Positions 5,777 to 10,103 of a stretch of 10,103 nt of DNA are shown here, piece after piece. The notes under the pieces are model-generated. The model saw nothing but the letters and a program-made list of their open reading frames with translations, was not told the DNA's origin and did not search any database. The stretch spans positions 1 to 10,103 of the forward strand of contig CALNAL010000402.1 in the NCBI GenBank assembly GCA_937874445.1, written 5' to 3'. The DNA is from an uncultured Acetobacteraceae bacterium (GTDB lineage: Bacteria > Pseudomonadota > Alphaproteobacteria > Acetobacterales > Acetobacteraceae). The number at the start of each line of letters is the position of its first letter. The first letter of the stretch is position 1. Position numbers and translations under genes: made by a program.

Positions 5777-6739
5777 GTGGAGGCTGAGCTGCCGTTCTGT
5801 TTGATCGTGGCCGGGCCGACGGCCTCGGGCAAGTCGGCCCTGGCGCTGGGCCTGGCCGAGCGTCTCGGCGGGGTGGTGATCAACGCCGATGCCATGCAGT
5901 GCTACCGCGAGCTGCGCATCCTCACCGCCCGGCCGACCGGGGCGGAGGAGGCGCGCGTGCCGCACCGGCTCTACGGGGTGCGTCCCGCCGCCGAGCCGGG
6001 GCACGCCGCCTGGTGGCGTGCGGCGGCCCTGGCGGAGATGGCGGCGGCCCGCGCGTCCGGCCGCCTGCCGATCCTGTGCGGTGGCACGGGGATGTATTTC
6101 GCGGCCCTGCAACAGGGGATTTCGGCCATTCCCGAGGTTCCCGCGGCGGTGCGGGCGGAGGCGCGCGCCCTGCTGGCCGAGCGCGGGGCGGCGGGGCTGC
6201 ACGCCGCGCTGGCCGCGGTCGATCCGGCCGACGCCGCCGTGCTGCGCCCCTCCGACAGCCAGCGCCTGGCGCGGGCCTGGGAGGTATGGCGCGCCACCGG
6301 CCGCCCGCTCGCCGCCTGGCAGGCCGAGCCCGGCACGCCGGCGCCCTGGCGCTTCGCCGCGGTGGTGCTCGACCCGCCGCGGGAGGCGTTGCGCGAGGCC
6401 GCTGCCAGACGCTTTGCCGCCATGCTCGAGGCGGGGGCCGCCGCGGAGGTGCGCGCCCTGCTGGCCCTGGGACTCGACCCGGCGTTGCCGCTGATGCGGG
6501 CCCACGGGGTGCCGGAGCTGTCGGCCTGGCTGCGCGGGGAGATTTCCCTGGAGGCGGCGGCCGCGCACGCGGTGCTGGCCACGGGGCGCTACACCCGCCG
6601 CCAGGCGACCTGGCTGCGCCATCACGCGCTGGCGGCCCCGAGCGGGACGCATACGATCCATGCTCGCGTCGGGGCTATGGAGCAATTTTCAGAAAGCGAA
6701 ATGGCTGCAATAATGTCGATTATTCGCCATGAGGGTTGA
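5777..6739 (+). CDS. miaA: tRNA dimethylallyltransferase MiaA
   Basis: This 320-residue enzyme transfers the dimethylallyl group from dimethylallyl diphosphate to N6 of A37 in tRNAs that read codons starting with U. Visible motifs: P-loop GPTASGKS (13-20), INADAMQCYREL (35-46, with D38 in the family's NADSMQ-type motif), GGTGMYF (102-108), and RAHGVPEL (241-248) and RYTRRQATWLRHH (271-283), which match the conserved C-terminal IPP-transferase signatures. The end, QFSESEMAAIMSIIR (303-317), resembles the tail of other alphaproteobacterial MiaA proteins. The start is GTG 5777, supported by GGAGG at 5766-5770. The last 15-20 codons are markedly AT-rich compared with the rest of the gene, perhaps because a promoter or operator for ilvB is embedded there. 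Only 31 bases separate it from ilvB, so read-through into the ilv genes is likely. Confidence 0.95.
   Translation: MEAELPFCLIVAGPTASGKSALALGLAERLGGVVINADAMQCYRELRILTARPTGAEEARVPHRLYGVRPAAEPGHAAWWRAAALAEMAAARASGRLPILCGGTGMYFAALQQGISAIPEVPAAVRAEARALLAERGAAGLHAALAAVDPADAAVLRPSDSQRLARAWEVWRATGRPLAAWQAEPGTPAPWRFAAVVLDPPREALREAAARRFAAMLEAGAAAEVRALLALGLDPALPLMRAHGVPELSAWLRGEISLEAAAAHAVLATGRYTRRQATWLRHHALAAPSGTHTIHARVGAMEQFSESEMAAIMSIIRHEG
6686..6724 (+). promoter_or_regulatory. Candidate promoter/operator for the ilv genes inside the miaA 3' end
   Basis: Bases 6684-6730 are only about 36% GC by hand count, in a region of roughly 70%. They contain the inverted repeat AATAAT-GTCG-ATTATT (6709-6724), 46 bases before the ilvB start. 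TTTTCA (6686-6691) and CAATAA (6708-6713), 16 bases apart, could form a weak -35/-10 pair overlapping the repeat. The close spacing of miaA and ilvB leaves no room for a promoter outside miaA. No leader peptide rich in Leu, Val or Ile codons is visible, so classical attenuation is not supported. Confidence 0.35.
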
Positions 6740-6770
6740 CGCCCTTTTCGCCCCCGGATAAGGCCAGGAA

Positions 6771-8615
6771 ATGACCAGTCACACCGCCGCCCCTTCCTCC
6801 GCTTCCCCGCCCGAATCCTCCCAGCTCCCGCAAGCCCCGGGCGCCGAGGTTCTCCTGCGCGCGCTGAAGGACCAGGGCGTGGAGGTCGTCTTCGGCTATC
6901 CCGGCGGTTCGGTGCTGCCCATCTACGACGCGCTGTTCCAGCAGAACGCCATCCGTCACATCCTGGTGCGCCACGAGCAGGCGGCGGTGCATGCCGCGGA
7001 GGGCTATGCCCGCTCCACCGGCAAGGTGGGCTGCGTGCTCGTCACCTCCGGGCCGGGGGCGACCAACGCGGTCACCGGCCTGGCCGACGCGCTGATGGAT
7101 TCCATCCCCGTCGTCTGCCTCACCGGCCAGGTGCCGACGCATCTGATCGGCAACGACGCCTTCCAGGAGGCGGATACCACCGGCATCACCCGCCCGGCCA
7201 CCAAGCACAATTATCTGGTCAAGCGCGCGGGCGATCTCGCGCATGTGGTGCACGAGGCGTTCTACGTGGCGCGCACCGGCCGGCCCGGCCCGGTGGTGGT
7301 CGATCTGCCCAAGGACATCCTGATCGGCCCGGCGCCCTACGAGCCCCCGCGCGCGACCCCGCATCCCTCTTACCGCCCGCAGACCGAGCCCGACGCGGCC
7401 CTCATCGCCGAGGCGGTGGCGCTGATGCGTCAGGCGCGCAAGCCGGTGTTCTATACCGGCGGCGGGGTCATCAACGCCGGCCCCGAGGCCGCCGCCCTGC
7501 TGGCCGAGCTGGCGCACGCCACGGGCTTTCCCGTCACCTCGACGCTGATGGGCCTGGGCGCCTTTCCCGCCTCCGATCCGGCCTTTCTCGGCATGCTCGG
7601 CATGCACGGCACCTACGAGGCCAACATGGCCATGTACGAGTGCGACCTGATGGTGGCCGTGGGCGTCCGCTTCGATGACCGCGTCACCGGCCGGCTCGAC
7701 GCCTTCTCGCCGGGCAGCCGCAAGATCCAGATCGACATCGACCCCTCCTCGATCAACAAGAACGTGCCGGTGGACGTCTCCATCATCGCCGACGCCGGGC
7801 GGGGCCTGGCCGCGCTGCTGGAGGAGTGGCGGTCCGCGCCTCCCGGCGCCGCGCCCGGCGTGGATCGCGAGGCGCTCACCGCCTGGTGGCGCCAGATCGA
7901 CAGCTGGCGCAAGGTCGATTGCCTGCGCTTCGAGCAGGCCCGCGCGCCGGGGGCGGTGATCAAGCCGCAGTACGCCATCCAGCGCCTGGCCACGCTGATG
8001 GCGGCCGACAAGCGCGAGACGTTCATCGCCACCGAGGTGGGCCAGCACCAGATGTGGGCGGCGCAGTTCCTCAAGTTCGACCGTCCCAACCACTGGCTGA
8101 CCTCCGGCGGGCTGGGCACGATGGGCTACGGCCTGCCCGCCGCCATGGGGGCGCAGATCGCCCATCCCGAGGCGCTGGTGATCGACATCGCCGGCGAGGG
8201 CTCGATCCAGATGAACATCCAGGAGCTGGGCACGCTGGCGCAGTATCATCTGCCGGTGAAGGCGTTCATCCTCAACAACCAGTCCCTCGGCATGGTGCGC
8301 CAGTGGCAGGAGCTGCTGCACGGCGGGCGCTACGCCGAGAGCCGCACCACCGCCGAGCCGGATTTCGTCAAGCTGGCGGACGCCTACGGGGCGCTCGGCC
8401 TGCGCGCCCGCTCGGTGGACGAGCTGGACGGCGTCATCCGCACCATGCTCGAGAGCCCGCGCATGGTGGTCTGCGAGGTGGCGGTCGATCCCGCGGAAAA
8501 CTGCTTCCCGATGATCCCCTCGGGGGCGGCGCACAACGAGATGATCCTCGGCGGCGACCGGCCCGGGGTTCCCTCGTTCCGCGGGGTCGGCGACCCCGGC
8601 CGGGCGCTGGTCTGA
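6771..8615 (+). CDS. ilvB: Acetolactate (acetohydroxyacid) synthase, large catalytic subunit
   Basis: This is a 614-residue thiamine-diphosphate enzyme that condenses two pyruvates to acetolactate, or pyruvate with 2-oxobutyrate to acetohydroxybutyrate: the first common step of valine, leucine and isoleucine synthesis. The N-terminal PYR domain holds catalytic E69 in RHEQ. The central FAD-type domain spans about 200-350, and the C-terminal PP domain about 390-570. Markers are GQVPTHLIGNDAFQE (119-133), FDDRVTGRLDAF (301-312), GGLGTMGYGLPAA (446-458), LNNQSLGMVRQWQELLHGG (501-519) and a full C-terminus. The cofactor motif reads GEGS (475-478), with Glu where most family members have Asp. P122 and W512 match residues tied to herbicide sensitivity in plant enzymes. 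A Ser/Pro-rich tail of about 22 residues precedes the domain. AAGG at 6760-6763 lies seven bases before the ATG. It lies 18 bases before ilvN. Confidence 0.97.
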   Translation: MTSHTAAPSSASPPESSQLPQAPGAEVLLRALKDQGVEVVFGYPGGSVLPIYDALFQQNAIRHILVRHEQAAVHAAEGYARSTGKVGCVLVTSGPGATNAVTGLADALMDSIPVVCLTGQVPTHLIGNDAFQEADTTGITRPATKHNYLVKRAGDLAHVVHEAFYVARTGRPGPVVVDLPKDILIGPAPYEPPRATPHPSYRPQTEPDAALIAEAVALMRQARKPVFYTGGGVINAGPEAAALLAELAHATGFPVTSTLMGLGAFPASDPAFLGMLGMHGTYEANMAMYECDLMVAVGVRFDDRVTGRLDAFSPGSRKIQIDIDPSSINKNVPVDVSIIADAGRGLAALLEEWRSAPPGAAPGVDREALTAWWRQIDSWRKVDCLRFEQARAPGAVIKPQYAIQRLATLMAADKRETFIATEVGQHQMWAAQFLKFDRPNHWLTSGGLGTMGYGLPAAMGAQIAHPEALVIDIAGEGSIQMNIQELGTLAQYHLPVKAFILNNQSLGMVRQWQELLHGGRYAESRTTAEPDFVKLADAYGALGLRARSVDELDGVIRTMLESPRMVVCEVAVDPAENCFPMIPSGAAHNEMILGGDRPGVPSFRGVGDPGRALV

Positions 8616-8633
8616 ACAGGAAGGTCCCGCATC

Positions 8634-9170
8634 ATGCCTGGCGATTCCAACGCCCCGGAAGTCACCGCGATCATTGCCGTGCTGGTGGACAACGAGCCCG
8701 GCATCCTGGCCCGGGTGGTCGGCCTGTTCTCCGGGCGCGGCTACAACATCGAGAGCCTGACGGTGGCGCCGGTGGAGGAGGGGGGCAACCTCTCGCGCAT
8801 CAACATCGTCACGCTCGGCACGCCGATGGTGATCGAGCAGATCAAGGCCCAGCTCGGGCGCCTGGTGCCGGTGCGGCGCATTGCCGATCTCACCGCGGAG
8901 GGCCCGCACATCGCCCGCGAGATGGCGCTCATCAAGGTGATCTGCCCGCACGGCTCGGGCGAGGCGGGGCTGAAGCGCGCCGAGGCGCTGCGCCTGGCCG
9001 ACGCCTTCCGCGCGCGGGTGATCGATGCCACGACGGAAAGTTTTATCTTCGAGATGACGGGGGCAACCGAAAAGCTCGACGCCTTCCTCGACCTGATGCG
9101 CCCGCTGGGCCTGGCCGAGATCTCGCGCACCGGGGTCGCGGCGATGGCCCGCGGCACCCGCGTCATCTGA
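8634..9170 (+). CDS. ilvN: Acetolactate synthase, small regulatory subunit
   Basis: This 178-residue regulatory subunit (also called IlvH) activates the large subunit and gives feedback inhibition by valine. An N-terminal ACT domain spans about 10-85, with the conserved DNEPGILARVVGLFSGRGYN (19-38) and NIESLTVAPV. G23 and N38 correspond to positions that in E. coli IlvH matter for valine binding. The C-terminal small-subunit domain (about 95-175) includes ALIKV (98-102) and the tail GLAEISRTGVAAMARG (159-174). The length fits the full two-domain IlvH type, not the short E. coli IlvN type. AGGAAGG at 8618-8624 is the ribosome binding site, nine bases before ATG 8634. The 18-base gap to ilvB supports one transcript and coupled subunit synthesis. 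Confidence 0.96.
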   Translation: MPGDSNAPEVTAIIAVLVDNEPGILARVVGLFSGRGYNIESLTVAPVEEGGNLSRINIVTLGTPMVIEQIKAQLGRLVPVRRIADLTAEGPHIAREMALIKVICPHGSGEAGLKRAEALRLADAFRARVIDATTESFIFEMTGATEKLDAFLDLMRPLGLAEISRTGVAAMARGTRVI

Positions 9171-9204
9171 CTTCCATCTTCCCCAACCGAAAAGGACTGA
9201 CTCG

Positions 9205-10103
9205 ATGCGAGTCTATTATGACCGCGACGCCGACGTGAACCTCATCAAGGGGCGCAAGGTCGCCGTCATCGGCTATGGCAGCCAGGGCCACGCCCATGCC
9301 AACAACCTCAAGGACAGCGGCGTCGCCGAGGTCGTGGTGGGGCTGCGTCCCGGCTCGACCGGCGTGGCCAAGGCCGAGGCGGCCGGCTTCAAGGTGATGG
9401 ACCCCGCCGACGCCGCCAAGTGGGCGGACGTGGTGATGCTCCTCACCCCCGACGAGGGCCAGGCGGACCTCTACAACACCAAGATCGGCCCCAACATGCG
9501 CCCCGGCACGGCGCTGGCCTTCGCGCACGGCCTGGCCATCCACTTCAACCTGATCGAGCCGCGCCCGGACATCGACGTGTTCATGATCGCGCCGAAGGGC
9601 CCCGGCCACACGGTGCGCAGTGAATACAAGCTCGGCGGCGGCGTGCCCTGCCTGGTGGCGGTGGCGCAGAACGCCTCGAGCAACGCCCTGGAGATCGCCC
9701 TCTCCTACGCCTCGGCCATCGGCGGCGGCCGCGCCGGCGTGATCGAGACCACCTTCAAGGAGGAGTGCGAGACCGACCTGTTCGGCGAGCAGGCGGTGCT
9801 GTGCGGCGGCGTGGTCGAGCTGATCCGCAGCGGCTTCGAAACCCTCGTCGAGGCCGGCTACGCCCCGGAGATGGCCTATTTCGAGTGCTGCCACGAGATG
9901 AAGCTGATCGTCGACCTGATCTACCAGGGCGGCATCGCCGACATGAACTACTCCATCTCCAACACGGCGGAATACGGCGAGTACGTGTCGGGCCCGCGCA
10001 TCATCAACGCCGCCGCCAAGGCGGAAATGAAGCGCGTGCTGGGCGACATCCAGAGCGGCAAGTTCGTGCGCGAATGGATGCTGGAGAACAAGGTCAACCA
10101 GCT
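9205..10103 (+). CDS. ilvC: Ketol-acid reductoisomerase (class I), 3' end cut by the window
   Basis: The first 299 residues are visible, of an expected 335-340 for the short class I enzyme. It converts acetolactate or acetohydroxybutyrate to the dihydroxy acid using NADPH and magnesium, directly after IlvBN. The Rossmann domain carries GYGSQGHAHANNLKDSG (23-39). R48 and S51 in GLRPGS fit binding of the NADPH phosphate. H108 and K131 are conserved active-site residues. Metal ligands D191 and E195 (DLFGEQ) and E227 and E231 (FECCHEMKLIVDL) are all present, as is substrate-contacting S252 (YSISNTAEYG). ATG 9205 is preceded by AAAGGA (9191-9196). It lies 34 bases after ilvN with no visible terminator between them, so it is likely the third ilv gene of the operon. 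Confidence 0.97.
   Translation, partial: MRVYYDRDADVNLIKGRKVAVIGYGSQGHAHANNLKDSGVAEVVVGLRPGSTGVAKAEAAGFKVMDPADAAKWADVVMLLTPDEGQADLYNTKIGPNMRPGTALAFAHGLAIHFNLIEPRPDIDVFMIAPKGPGHTVRSEYKLGGGVPCLVAVAQNASSNALEIALSYASAIGGGRAGVIETTFKEECETDLFGEQAVLCGGVVELIRSGFETLVEAGYAPEMAYFECCHEMKLIVDLIYQGGIADMNYSISNTAEYGEYVSGPRIINAAAKAEMKRVLGDIQSGKFVREWMLENKVNQ

Noticed and set aside
6736..6761. TTGACG followed by GGATAA between miaA and ilvB as a possible promoter.
   Set aside because: The spacer is only 14 bases, too short for a standard sigma-70-type promoter, and the -10 match is poor.
6740..6770. A transcription attenuator or T-box-like leader before ilvB.
   Set aside because: The 31-base gap is too short, and no leader peptide or competing stems are visible.
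6720..8951. A 2.2 kb open frame on the minus strand opposite ilvB and part of ilvN.
   Set aside because: The plus-strand genes are certain from their motifs, and the antisense product is low-complexity His/Arg/Gly-rich sequence typical of a shadow frame.

Overview
The window looks like chromosomal DNA of a high-GC alphaproteobacterium, probably of the Rhodospirillales (Acetobacteraceae or a relative). This rests on three things: the very high third-position GC of every real gene, the serB / miaA-ilvB-ilvN-ilvC order, and the lower-GC hairpin repeats set into GC-rich DNA. The family assignment is an inference from memory and not a search result. I see no insertion sequence, phage gene, CRISPR array, rRNA or tRNA.

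Layout. Bases 2-280 are the 3' end of an unrecognised gene. Next comes a chemoreceptor (332-2620) made of a double-Cache sensor, HAMP and MCP signalling domains, with a C-terminal PilZ domain. A dizinc M20-family peptidase follows (2702-4087). The 305-base gap 4088-4392 lies between convergent genes. It holds a GC-rich hairpin and a symmetric three-hairpin repeat (4233-4353). A small unknown gene (4393-4656, minus) and serB (4851-5723, minus) come next, separated by 194 bases that carry a nested hairpin. serB is divergent from miaA across only 53 bases. From miaA (GTG start at 5777) to the right edge, four genes run on the plus strand with gaps of 31, 18 and 34 bases: miaA, ilvB, ilvN and ilvC (cut by the window end).

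How the genes work together. ilvB and ilvN encode the catalytic and regulatory subunits of acetohydroxyacid synthase, and ilvC encodes the next enzyme, ketol-acid reductoisomerase. Together they make the first two steps of valine, leucine and isoleucine synthesis. serB makes serine, and miaA modifies A37 of tRNAs. The chemoreceptor probably links an extracytoplasmic signal, and possibly c-di-GMP, to motility. The peptidase is a housekeeping or peptide-scavenging enzyme.

Most of the window is ordinary core metabolism, and I do not see a new multi-gene system. The points worth a second look are the symmetric three-hairpin element, a Ser-to-Phe change in the PilZ motif, an AT-rich inverted repeat and possible promoter inside the 3' end of miaA just before ilvB, a Glu in place of Asp in the IlvB cofactor motif, and the unknown 87-residue gene.
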